DNA of 9,603 nt from Opitutaceae bacterium UBA3033 (GTDB lineage: Bacteria > Verrucomicrobiota > Verrucomicrobiia > Opitutales > Opitutaceae), in NCBI GenBank assembly GCA_002367815.1, contig DFDG01000163.1:582-10184 (forward strand). The letters run 5' to 3'. The notes beneath the pieces were generated by a model. The model did not search any database and had not been told where the DNA came from. It saw only the letters and a program-made list of their open reading frames with translations. Within the stretch, counting starts at the first letter, position 1; each line of letters opens with the position of its first letter. This document shows, piece after piece, positions 1-6,958 of this stretch. The position numbers and the translations under genes are program-made.

Positions 1-1435
1 AGCCCGCCGTATCACGCAGCGCCAGTTCCTCCCGCATACCCATGAATAATCGCGGATAATAAGGCGGGTAATGAAAATGCAGCCGCCGGGGTTCCAGCAC
101 ATCGTGCAAAAGTGGCAATGCTTGCAAAGTCAGCAACAGCGCGGCGGAAACTCCCGGCCATTGGCCAAGCACTGAATTGCTGCCAATCAGGACAAAGAAA
201 AACCCGGCGCCAAAAATAATGATCAACGGAGAAAGATAAGCCGCCACCAAACGCTCACTTTCTCCCGAATTGACCGTAGCCTGAGTAATCAACAACAAGA
301 GCAACGACAGGACAAACATCCAACGTAAGCGGTCCGTGGGCTTGGCCCGAAACGTATACAGCCAACCCACCGCGAACAGTGCCATGAACCACATGGCCCC
401 ACCCGACCAAAGACGGGACTGTAGATTCTGCTGCCAAGCGGTCAGCACTTTGTTGCCGAGTTTGTTGAAATCAACTTCCGGTAATTCTGCCGACAAAGTG
501 GTTCGAACCGTGGTGGGTGAGGCGGTGGGATCACCCTCCTTCAGCGCCATATTTTGCCAAGCCAAAGCGGTAGGGTAACCGGTCAACGCCATGTTACGAA
601 CCACCCACGGTCCGGTCACCAGAACAAACATGCCCAAGACTGTCGCCAGCATGGGCCATTGGATTTTGGTCCTGGTCCGCCAAACCAGATAGCCCAACAC
701 CACGACCAGCAATGCTCCGGCCGAGTATTCGGTGAGCCAGAGCAATCCACAACCTGTCCCAAGTCCCACCAAAGCAGCCCATGCAGGCGCGGCTCGGGTT
801 TCAAAAGCTTGCTCGACCTGCCACCAAAAACGAAACATGGCCAGGACCAGAACCATCATCAGCGGCAGGCCATTGACCGCAACGACCTGTTGCCAAATCG
901 GCACCGACAATAACAGACCAAAGGCGGCCAACCAACCAACTCGCGGTTCAAAAAGTCTCCGACCGAGATCGTAAGTCTGCCAAGCGGCCAACCAGAACAG
1001 GAGCAGATTCAGGCCCAGTAGAAAGTAATCCGCAGCAAATCCGTCCGGTGGCTGTGGGGCTTGGGCAAACAGTTTCTCACGCAAGCTCTCCGGGAAAACC
1101 CGCAATCCAGCCGCAATCAACAAAGGATAAAGGGGCGCTTCATAGAGTTCCGGCAGTGGACGTGAATCATCAAATCCCTGGCCCCTTGGTTCGAGCACCG
1201 CGTGGACTTGCGGATAATTAACCAGAGTAGTAAATCCTGCGCCCCGGGCAATCTGGCGGCCTAGATCAGCTTGTCGCAAGGTCGCCTCGGTGCCCGGTCC
1301 TTGAAACTGTTTCCAAGCGATCAACAATGATAGCGCGAGCGTGCACAACAGCACTGCCGCCAAGCGCACCCGCTGAGCCCCCGCGCCGGCTTCCAACCAA
1401 TGAATCCACTCCTGGATCGTGCGCGAGCGGTTCAT
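1..1435 (-). CDS. GT-C/GT39-like membrane glycosyltransferase (partial, 3' end outside window)
   Basis: The minus-strand frame starting at 1435 stays open to the left edge, giving at least 478 residues; I checked every codon and found no stop. The protein is strongly hydrophobic. A first membrane helix lies at about residues 22-41. A periplasmic loop follows with E50 and ADLGRQI (56-62), then ELYEAPLYP (96-104), and after that many helices. This pattern (helix 1, acidic loop, then a Tyr/Pro-rich entry to the next helices) is typical of GT-C enzymes of the GT39/PMT/ArnT type, which transfer sugars from polyprenyl-phosphate donors on the outer face of the inner membrane. Acceptor and sugar cannot be told. 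The ATG overlaps the TGA of the upstream regulator by one base, so translation is probably coupled; no separate promoter is evident. The C-terminus is missing. The exact GT family is less certain than the GT-C fold. Confidence 0.85.
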   Translation of the reverse strand, partial: MNRSRTIQEWIHWLEAGAGAQRVRLAAVLLCTLALSLLIAWKQFQGPGTEATLRQADLGRQIARGAGFTTLVNYPQVHAVLEPRGQGFDDSRPLPELYEAPLYPLLIAAGLRVFPESLREKLFAQAPQPPDGFAADYFLLGLNLLLFWLAAWQTYDLGRRLFEPRVGWLAAFGLLLSVPIWQQVVAVNGLPLMMVLVLAMFRFWWQVEQAFETRAAPAWAALVGLGTGCGLLWLTEYSAGALLVVVLGYLVWRTRTKIQWPMLATVLGMFVLVTGPWVVRNMALTGYPTALAWQNMALKEGDPTASPTTVRTTLSAELPEVDFNKLGNKVLTAWQQNLQSRLWSGGAMWFMALFAVGWLYTFRAKPTDRLRWMFVLSLLLLLITQATVNSGESERLVAAYLSPLIIIFGAGFFFVLIGSNSVLGQWPGVSAALLLTLQALPLLHDVLEPRRLHFHYPPYYPRLFMGMREELALRDTAG

Positions 1436-1437
1436 CA
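1433..1437 (-). promoter_or_regulatory. TGATG stop/start overlap (translational coupling)
   Basis: Read on the minus strand, the regulator's TGA stop (1437-1435) and the glycosyltransferase's ATG (1435-1433) share one base. Such overlaps usually mean that ribosomes reinitiate on the downstream gene. No good Shine-Dalgarno sequence precedes the ATG, which fits dependence on upstream translation. Confidence 0.75.
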
Positions 1438-2808
1438 GTCAATGACATCCAACTCCGGCCATTGGGCTATTTTTCGATGCAAAGTGCGGCGGCTTATGCC
1501 CATCAGATCGGCGGCTTTTGTGCGATTGCCCCGTGATTTGATAAGCGCTTCGCGCAAGACCCGTTTTTCATTCTCTGCCATGGAAAGCGGATTACTTGCT
1601 GGCCCGGTCGAACCATCACTGCTCACCGTGAGGATGCCCGAAGCACGGTATTTCGAATCCAGATCATATTCCGTCAAAGCACCCCCTCGATGCAACACCA
1701 CCGCGTTCTCGCAGAAATTGCGCAGTTCGCGAATGTTGCCCGACCAGGGATAAGCTTGCAGCGTTTGCATGGCCCCGGGTTCGAGGGACAATTGGGGCAA
1801 CTTATTCTCTGCACTCAGCACTTTGAGAAAATGCGCCAGAAGCAGAGGCACATCCTCCGACCGTTCCCGCAACGGTGGCATGGTTATGCGCACCACATTC
1901 AGCCGGAAGAAAAGGTCCTCCCTAAATTTGCCATCCTTCACCATCTGATCGAGATCGCGATTCGTGGCCGCCACCAATCTGACATCAAGTTCGATTGGTT
2001 TGCTGCCGCCGACTCGCTCGACGGTCCTAGTTTCCAAGAATCGCAGGAGTTTGACCTGAGTCGATGCCGATATCTCGCCAATTTCGTCGAGAAACAGAGT
2101 TCCTCCATCAGACGATTCAAAGCGGCCGATACGCCGCTCATTCGCGCCCGTGAAGGCCCCGCGTTCATGACCAAACAATTCACTTTCCAACAAATTCTCC
2201 GACAATGAGGCGCAATGAACCGCGATAAGTGGCCCTCTGGATCGCGGGCTGACTTGATGAATGGCCTGTGCAATCATTTCCTTGCCGGTGCCGGATTCTC
2301 CCTCGATGAGGATCGTGGCCTTGGAAGGGGCCACGAGTTTCACCCGATCAATCACCGCCTTCAACTTGTCGGAATTACCAATGATGTGGTCGAAGTTGAA
2401 TTTCTCATCCAGCCGTTCGTGCAGCTGCTTAACCTCCACTTCGAGCGTCTTCGTTTTTAGCGCCCGCTGGATCAGCATTTCCAACCGCTCGATATTCACC
2501 GGCTTGGTCAGAAAATCGACGGCCCCTCTTTTCATGGCTTCAACCGCCGTCTCGATGTTGCCATAAGCCGTCATCATTAGAACCGCCGGGTGGTTCGATT
2601 GAGCCAAGGCCTTGTCGATAACTTTCAAGCCCGACTTCCCGGGCATACGCAAATCAGTCACCACCACGTCAAATGGTTGGGAATCCATCAAGTTTGCTGC
2701 CTCGTCCGCATTGGAGGCAATCGAGACATCATAACTATCCTCCAATGCTTGTTGGAGACCCTCTCGGGTGTGTTTTTCGTCATCTACGATGAGAATACTC
2801 GGCACCAT
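1435..2808 (-). CDS. Sigma-54-dependent response regulator, NtrC family
   Basis: This is a 457-residue activator with the full three-domain layout. The receiver domain (about 1-120) has the acidic pair D9/D10, phospho-acceptor D52 in TDLRMPG, T79 and K101 (TKP). The AAA+ domain (about 140-375) has Walker A GESGTGKE at 169-176, the sigma-54 contact loop GAFTGA at 216-221, Walker B GTLFLDE at 235-241 and the arginine-finger region FREDLFFR at 294-301. The C-terminal Fis-type helix-turn-helix (about 411-457) contains NRTKAADLMGISRRTLHRK. All key residues are present, so it should be phosphorylated by a histidine kinase, form a ring and remodel sigma-54 polymerase at enhancer-dependent promoters. 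No kinase gene is in the window. The ATG at 2808 has no clear Shine-Dalgarno sequence, but it places the receiver at the standard position. Its stop overlaps the next gene's start. Subfamily and signal are unknown. Confidence 0.96.
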   Translation of the reverse strand: MVPSILIVDDEKHTREGLQQALEDSYDVSIASNADEAANLMDSQPFDVVVTDLRMPGKSGLKVIDKALAQSNHPAVLMMTAYGNIETAVEAMKRGAVDFLTKPVNIERLEMLIQRALKTKTLEVEVKQLHERLDEKFNFDHIIGNSDKLKAVIDRVKLVAPSKATILIEGESGTGKEMIAQAIHQVSPRSRGPLIAVHCASLSENLLESELFGHERGAFTGANERRIGRFESSDGGTLFLDEIGEISASTQVKLLRFLETRTVERVGGSKPIELDVRLVAATNRDLDQMVKDGKFREDLFFRLNVVRITMPPLRERSEDVPLLLAHFLKVLSAENKLPQLSLEPGAMQTLQAYPWSGNIRELRNFCENAVVLHRGGALTEYDLDSKYRASGILTVSSDGSTGPASNPLSMAENEKRVLREALIKSRGNRTKAADLMGISRRTLHRKIAQWPELDVID

Positions 2809-3045
2809 ATCTATGAGTCAGTCGTGAAGCTCGATTCGGTCAATGGGAAATAATGGCACAGTCCACGGTTATTTCGATTTCCAATCTTTCACGTCATTAC
2901 AAATATTTCTTCGTTTCGTTTACCCTCAGTGCACCAGGAGGATGGATTGCCTTGACCCAACAAGGGCAAACAGTAGGCGAATGTGGCCATGCCAAGACCC
3001 AATGCTCAGAAACATAATGCTCCAACCATGGTCGAAGATGCGTTA

Positions 3046-3669
3046 ATGTCATCTTCATCATCGATTTTCCCATGGTATCGAGCTTTTACAGTCACTCTGG
3101 TCGTAAGTCTGCTGGGGTTCACCGCCTGTTCAACTCCGGATGAAACCAGCCAAAGAAATCATGACTTGGAAGGCAATAACCCAACTATTCAGGTTTCACT
3201 CTACAGTAGCGGTTCCTTTTTTGACGGGGCGGTCATGGCAGAAGCGACCGTGGCTCGCGGGCTTACCGGGCCGATGGCAAAAACCATCAGTCAACGACGA
3301 AAGAAAATAACCATGGATCCGAGGCTTACCAACCGCGCAATCGGGGAAGCATTACCCACTGATGGACGGAAACTCGGACAGATTGGTGAGCTCGGCAGCA
3401 ACGAAGCTCCCGTCACTTTGATCGTGTCATTTCAAAATACCGGTTCGGAAACCATTACGTTAGCTATTCGCGATGTCACTTCTCCATTGGGCAACTTCGT
3501 GCCTCAACCCAGGCAGCTAATTCTGAATCCCGGACAAACCCTCGATCTCGAACCAATGATTTCTCGTTTAGGTGTAATATCAGCCGAAATTCCCCTGACT
3601 TTGGCCCTGAAACTTGGAGATAAAAAAGAATCCCAAGTCATCGTGTTGCGCCCCGCCGAAGATAAATAA
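3046..3669 (+). CDS. Predicted lipoprotein of unrecognised family (intact tandem copy)
   Basis: I do not recognise the family. From the ATG at 3046 the protein has 207 residues. A polar start with R12 is followed by a hydrophobic stretch (13-25) and LLGFTAC ending at C28. That is a plausible, non-ideal lipobox, so anchoring in the inner or outer membrane is likely. GTG 2983 and ATGs 2989 and 3028 are in frame, but 3046 gives the cleanest signal peptide and has GAAG 8 bases upstream. The mature protein has an IQVSLYSSGSFF strand region (48-59), a basic stretch with QRRKK (83-87), and a beta-rich C-terminal half (122-203). Within that half lies NTGSETITLAIRDVTSPLGNFV (131-152, written here as one element). 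It resembles a small immunoglobulin-like or bacterial surface beta-sandwich, but that is inference. A damaged paralogue follows about 150 bp downstream. Function is unknown. Confidence 0.85.
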   Translation: MSSSSSIFPWYRAFTVTLVVSLLGFTACSTPDETSQRNHDLEGNNPTIQVSLYSSGSFFDGAVMAEATVARGLTGPMAKTISQRRKKITMDPRLTNRAIGEALPTDGRKLGQIGELGSNEAPVTLIVSFQNTGSETITLAIRDVTSPLGNFVPQPRQLILNPGQTLDLEPMISRLGVISAEIPLTLALKLGDKKESQVIVLRPAEDK

Positions 3670-3687
3670 ATCGACTACATAACGGGA

Positions 3688-3720
3688 GAATTGAGCTGGT
3701 TCGAAAACCGCACGCAATTC
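3688..3720 (+). other. Nested inverted repeat downstream of the lipoprotein gene
   Basis: GAATTG (3688-3693) can pair with CAATTC (3715-3720). Inside it, GGTT (3698-3701) pairs with AACC (3706-3709) around a CGAA tetraloop. It lies 18 bases after the lipoprotein stop, where a transcription end would be expected, but no T run follows. It could be a weak hairpin in the message between the two paralogues or a chance structure. Confidence 0.3.
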
Positions 3721-3822
3721 GAGCAAGATATTGATGTAACAAATTAAACCCGCATGCGTCATAGCAGGCACATGTAATTAACGCTCTCGTTTTTTCGCCG
3801 TGGGATCTGGCTCGATTCTGCG

Positions 3823-4241
3823 ATGCTACTCTTTTTGATCGGCCTGACCTCCTGTGCGAGTGACCATCCCAAACGGGGCATGCCGCCCGATAGGGCCGTC
3901 ATCAAAGTTTCCATGCAAGCTGGTGGGAAATTTTTTCCGGCAAGCTTCAGGTCGAAGCCAATGTAAATAATGGCAGGATGCGTAGCCCCGCTGAAGGGCG
4001 CGAAGAGTCGGGTTCAGAGTCTGGAAGAGGAGGCAATAGAGGTGGGAAGGGCGGAGGTGGACCACCGCCAAACGCATCATCCGAAAGGAATGGAGCCTCC
4101 GGGAACCACAACCGGATGGGCAGCAATCAACCACCCATTGTGCTGACCGTGAGGCTCAAAAACACCGGTGCCGAAAATTTATCGATTACGGTGCGAGAGG
4201 TTGAATCAGCACTGGGCAACTTTGTTGCCTCCTCAGACTGA
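3823..4241 (+). pseudogene. Frameshifted and truncated paralogue of the upstream lipoprotein
   Basis: The first frame (ATG 3823) encodes MLLFLIGLTSC, a lipobox ending at C11, then a segment with VIKVSMQAGGKFF, and stops at TAA 3964-3966. Adding one T to the T6 tract at 3931-3936 joins it to the frame reading GKLQVEANVNNGRM and onward to TGA 4239-4241. The joined product aligns with the intact copy: VIKVSMQAGGKFF against TIQVSLYSSGSFF, VEANVNNG against AEATVARG, and LKNTGAENLSITVREVESALGNFV against FQNTGSETITLAIRDVTSPLGNFV. The middle carries a Gly/Ser/Arg-rich stretch absent from the other copy, and the last 55 or so residues of the family are missing. Upstream codons stay open back to 3778 without ATG or GTG, so the original start may also be lost. 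It could be a true pseudogene, an assembly error in a homopolymer, or a gene read by slippage. Confidence 0.7.
3931..3936 (+). repeat. T6 homopolymer at the frame break of the second lipoprotein copy
   Basis: Six T residues encode Phe-Phe in the first frame. One more T (or a -1 ribosomal slip on TTT) restores the frame that matches the intact paralogue. The phenylalanine pair is conserved in the intact copy (FF at 58-59), so the tract lies exactly at the conserved position. Confidence 0.7.
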
Positions 4242-4354
4242 CGAATGATTCAGGAATATCCCATCAATGAATAATTACTCACAAAGCAGGAAGAAAACAT
4301 GGAGTAAAAGTATTTCCTGATATGTTATGTCCCTTCGAACGATAATCCGCTGCC

Positions 4355-5122
4355 ATGAAAATCAAACAAATTGCTGCTCTATATCTCGCTCTCGCTTTCT
4401 GTTCCATTTGCACCGCCACCACGTCTGACACCAATCTGCCGCTTGATATTCAGGTGCGTTCCGAGGTTGATCGCCCCTTCAAGGGTTGGGGCCGAGAAGA
4501 GAAAAAGGACCACGGCAAAGTATATTTGATTGCCGCCATCAGCGAAGCACGTTCCGAACAGCAACTCGTGCTACCCCTCAAAGAGGAAATTTTACTTCAA
4601 CATTTACGGCAGGAACTTTCGAAACGTGGGTTTCGGGAATATTCGAAGGAAGAACCACCTGAAATCATTCTCACGATTCTGTATGGCCGTGGTTATCTGG
4701 AAAACCCCTATCTCTCGGATGCGATGTATAATGAGATGTTTAATCCTCCCATATCCACCATCTTGGCCGGTAACGCCAAGCAACTGATGCGACAGAAGGA
4801 ATTCGATTTTGAAAACAAACTTCAGGCCGCCAATTTCGAGAAACTATTCATTCGCGTCACCGCATGGGCAAATCCATCCGACCTGCCTGAGGCAAAACCC
4901 GGTAAAAATAAAAAGAACAAGATACTCTGGAAAACAACCATGGTGACAGATGATCCCAAACATCGGGACTTGAACCAATTTGTGGATAAACTCTTGGCGG
5001 CCGGTTCCAATTTTTTCGACCAGGAAATTGAAAAAGATGAAGCCTTCGTTCGAACTGATTTGCCCGAAGGTTATGTCAATATTGGTGACGCCAAGGTCAT
5101 GCCTGATCACCAGGAACGCTGA
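4355..5122 (+). CDS. Sec-exported envelope protein, weakly DUF4136-like
   Basis: This is a 255-residue protein with a clear Sec signal: K2 and K4, a hydrophobic core at 6-19, and likely cleavage near TATTS at 20-24. No lipobox fits, because the cysteines at 16 and 19 lie inside the core. The mature part has an Ile/Leu-rich element (KVYLIAAISEA, 55-65), a helix ending in ELSKRGF (87-93), then PPEIILTILYGRGY (101-114). This order of strand, helix, 'short Gly-Phe turn' and 'proline then hydrophobic strand' recalls DUF4136-type periplasmic/outer-membrane proteins. A lysine-rich linker (KPGKNKKNK, 181-189) precedes ILWKTTMVTDDP (190-201). That family match is tentative. The ATG lacks a strong Shine-Dalgarno sequence. 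It follows the damaged lipoprotein gene by 113 bp and ends 9 bp before the convergent small membrane gene. Function is unknown. Confidence 0.88.
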   Translation: MKIKQIAALYLALAFCSICTATTSDTNLPLDIQVRSEVDRPFKGWGREEKKDHGKVYLIAAISEARSEQQLVLPLKEEILLQHLRQELSKRGFREYSKEEPPEIILTILYGRGYLENPYLSDAMYNEMFNPPISTILAGNAKQLMRQKEFDFENKLQAANFEKLFIRVTAWANPSDLPEAKPGKNKKNKILWKTTMVTDDPKHRDLNQFVDKLLAAGSNFFDQEIEKDEAFVRTDLPEGYVNIGDAKVMPDHQER

Positions 5123-5131
5123 GCCTGCGGC

Positions 5132-5389
5132 CTATAACCGGTCGGCCAATCCCAAGCCCAGTCCAAACAGTCCGGCCGCCACTGCCGGGTGCCCCACGAG
5201 CCAAGCCTTCTGCCAGCCCGGTCGCTGGTTCCAAGGTTGCTGCTGATTGAATGGATCAAAGACCAAGGCAATGCCAACTGATGATGCCGCACTGGTGTAG
5301 TCGGCATGCGTCCAGCACTGGTAGACGGCAAAAAGCAAGAACATGCCATAGAGGGCTCGGTTGAAGCCGGGCGGGATTGAATTTGCCAT
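5132..5389 (-). CDS. Small conserved-looking membrane protein (85 aa)
   Basis: From ATG 5389 this encodes 85 residues. A first hydrophobic stretch (about 11-25) and a second (about 33-45) are followed by DPFNQQQPWNQRPGWQKAW (45-63) and a third hydrophobic segment (about 65-81). The 'ALVFDPF...QPW..RP.WQKAWL' pattern matches a small uncharacterised membrane protein type that I recall from Bacteroidetes and Verrucomicrobia; no function is known to me. An in-frame GTG at 5416 would add nine residues, but the ATG fits the hydrophobic start better; neither has a convincing Shine-Dalgarno sequence. It lies 105 bp downstream of the four-helix membrane protein on the same strand and may share its transcript. 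Its stop nearly abuts the convergent 4355-5122 gene. Confidence 0.75.
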   Translation of the reverse strand: MANSIPPGFNRALYGMFLLFAVYQCWTHADYTSAASSVGIALVFDPFNQQQPWNQRPGWQKAWLVGHPAVAAGLFGLGLGLADRL

Positions 5390-5494
5390 GGTAACAATTG
5401 GTTGGACTGCACTCACCCAGTATTAAGTTCCGCAACGGGAAACAGTCATTGGACGAACGGCAAATCCCGCGGACAAAAGGATCGCTAATCAACT

Positions 5495-5914
5495 TTAGGG
5501 TTGGAACCAGATCAGCGCCAACATACCCCGGCCGGTCCACACCACCGTCCGTACCCAGTTCCACCGCACCAACCGCCGGTGGGTTGCCGGATCAAAACCC
5601 TCCAGCAATCTTTGGTGGGCCGGCACCAACACGAGTCCCGTCGTGCCCCAGATTACCGCCACCAAGGCGAGTCCGCTCCACGCCAGACTGCCACCCGACA
5701 TCCAAACCAACGCAACCGCCGTGCCGAGTTCCACCAGCATCGGACCGGCAACCACGAATGAGGTAAGGCGCATGTGCTCCCGCTGAAACGCTACGGACTC
5801 GCTTGGGCCAACCCCGGCGAGCAGCGGGTAATGCACGACTTGGGCAAACCAAATCAAACCCACCATGAACCAGGTGGCGCCGGCGTGGGCTTGGAGCAGC
5901 AGAAATAGGTCCAT
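5495..5914 (-). CDS. Four-helix integral membrane protein, conserved hypothetical
   Basis: The protein has 139 residues and four likely membrane helices at about 4-25, 53-73, 79-99 and 117-137. The first helix contains HAGATWFMVGLIWFAQVVHYP (10-30), with His10, His28, Tyr29 and Pro30. This signature resembles uncharacterised small membrane proteins often annotated as conserved hypothetical. A REHMRLTSFVVAGPMLVE element (45-62) follows. Histidines near helix ends could bind a cofactor, but nothing proves it. A longer in-frame extension to 6148 only overlaps the FAD gene. ATG 5914 is preceded by AGGA seven bases upstream, which decides the start. It begins 17 bp after the FAD oxidoreductase stop, so the two are almost certainly co-transcribed and perhaps functionally linked. 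Confidence 0.88.
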   Translation of the reverse strand: MDLFLLLQAHAGATWFMVGLIWFAQVVHYPLLAGVGPSESVAFQREHMRLTSFVVAGPMLVELGTAVALVWMSGGSLAWSGLALVAVIWGTTGLVLVPAHQRLLEGFDPATHRRLVRWNWVRTVVWTGRGMLALIWFQP

Positions 5915-5931
5915 ACCTGAATCCTGATCAA

Positions 5932-6915
5932 TTACTGGGCGGCCAAAAAGCCCAATCGACCCAGTTCCGCCGCCGCCGCCCAACCGGACAGCGCCGCCCC
6001 CTCGACTCGCGGTGCCGCGAAAGCGTCGCCCGCCATAATCAAGGGAGGATTCGCCGAAACCGTCATGCAGCCGCAGGCATCTACTTCCAACGGGCGGCTG
6101 TAGCGCCAGCCATGCACTTGAAATTCCCTGACCCCGCTGCCGAGCCACGGGGCCGCCGCAGCGAGTAACTCCCGGGCTGTTTCATCGCGATCGTCGTCCC
6201 AACGGGTCGAACTGAATGCGGGACTGGCGTGAATCGTGACGGCAGGTTGTGTCGATATACCTTTCTGCTGGTTGTCGCCCAACCAGGCGATTGGTCCCTC
6301 GGTCAACTGCAGGCCACCCGGCGCCGGCACACACGAAGGCTGTTCCAGCACTGCCATTACCACGAGGCAACGCTCATAGGTAATTTTTTCCAAGCGACCG
6401 CGGATTTCCGTTCCGATGACCATGCCACCTGCGTCGAGCATCGCCAAACTCTGCGGCACCGGGGCGGTCAGCACCACGGCTCGTGCCTGAAAAGCTTCTC
6501 CCTCTTTCGTTTCCACCTGCCACCCAGTCACAGCCCGGCGCAGGGCCAAGACCGTTTGCCCCATACGCACATCCAGATCAGCCGCCAGATGCTTGGCAAT
6601 TCCAGTCATCCCCGGCTGACCCCGCCAGCGCAGATGCCCGTCGTTGGCCCCGCCAAAGCCCCGGCACCACTCGCGCGCCGCAGCTGCCTTGCAGCACTCC
6701 TCCACGCTGCCGGCAAACCGGGGCGTGCGGGCCGTGACGAACTGGGCGCCATGATCAAAAGTCGCCTCGCCGATTCGGCGGGTGGCAAGCCGTCCCCCCA
6801 CTCCACGTCCCTTGTCGACCACGACCACTCCGCAACCGCGCGCTGCGAGTTCGGTCGCAGCGGTCAGTCCGGTCATGCCGGTGCCTATCACCAATATCTC
6901 GCAATCGTTTTTCAT
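5932..6915 (-). CDS. Renalase-like FAD-dependent oxidoreductase
   Basis: This 327-residue flavoprotein has the dinucleotide-binding motif GTGMTG at 11-16, the acidic end of the second strand at D34, then DKGRGVGGRLATRR (34-47) and FDHGAQFVTAR (53-63). The C-terminal FAD-contacting segment is GDAFAAPRVEGAALSGW (296-312). These elements and their spacing match the renalase-like branch of the amine oxidase superfamily (COG3380-type). Bacterial members have been shown in some cases to oxidise isomeric dihydro-NAD(P) forms, but most are uncharacterised, so the substrate here is not established. There is no signal peptide, so it should be cytoplasmic. The ATG at 6915 has no clear Shine-Dalgarno sequence. 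It is divergent from the SOUL gene with only 43 bp between starts, and leads a unit with the four-helix membrane protein. Confidence 0.9.
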   Translation of the reverse strand: MKNDCEILVIGTGMTGLTAATELAARGCGVVVVDKGRGVGGRLATRRIGEATFDHGAQFVTARTPRFAGSVEECCKAAAAREWCRGFGGANDGHLRWRGQPGMTGIAKHLAADLDVRMGQTVLALRRAVTGWQVETKEGEAFQARAVVLTAPVPQSLAMLDAGGMVIGTEIRGRLEKITYERCLVVMAVLEQPSCVPAPGGLQLTEGPIAWLGDNQQKGISTQPAVTIHASPAFSSTRWDDDRDETARELLAAAAPWLGSGVREFQVHGWRYSRPLEVDACGCMTVSANPPLIMAGDAFAAPRVEGAALSGWAAAAELGRLGFLAAQ

Positions 6916-6958
6916 GGGGAATTTGCCAAAGGACCCAAACTGCGCATTTCTGACGGTG
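6916..6958. promoter_or_regulatory. Divergent intergenic region between FAD oxidoreductase and SOUL genes
   Basis: Only 43 bp separate the two start codons, so the divergent promoters must overlap each other or lie partly inside the opposite gene. I see no convincing -35/-10 pair. A later SOUL start (7079) would leave more room. Confidence 0.35.

Noticed and set aside
1690..2208. A 172-codon plus-strand open frame opposite the response regulator
   Set aside because: It is antisense to the intact AAA+ domain of the regulator, so it is a shadow.
2936..2949. AGGAGG followed five bases later by TTG, as a start for the first lipoprotein
   Set aside because: The TTG is in the right frame but meets TGA two codons later, and a TAG also lies in frame before 2983.
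3697..3712. A sigma-54 promoter with correct GG/GC spacing upstream of the second lipoprotein copy
   Set aside because: Only the invariant GG and GC and a few other bases fit; the TT of the -12 half is missing, and it falls within a hairpin.
5495..6148. A longer form of the four-helix membrane protein starting at 6148
   Set aside because: The extra 78 residues are low-complexity, overlap the FAD gene and lack motifs, while ATG 5914 has a good ribosome-binding site.
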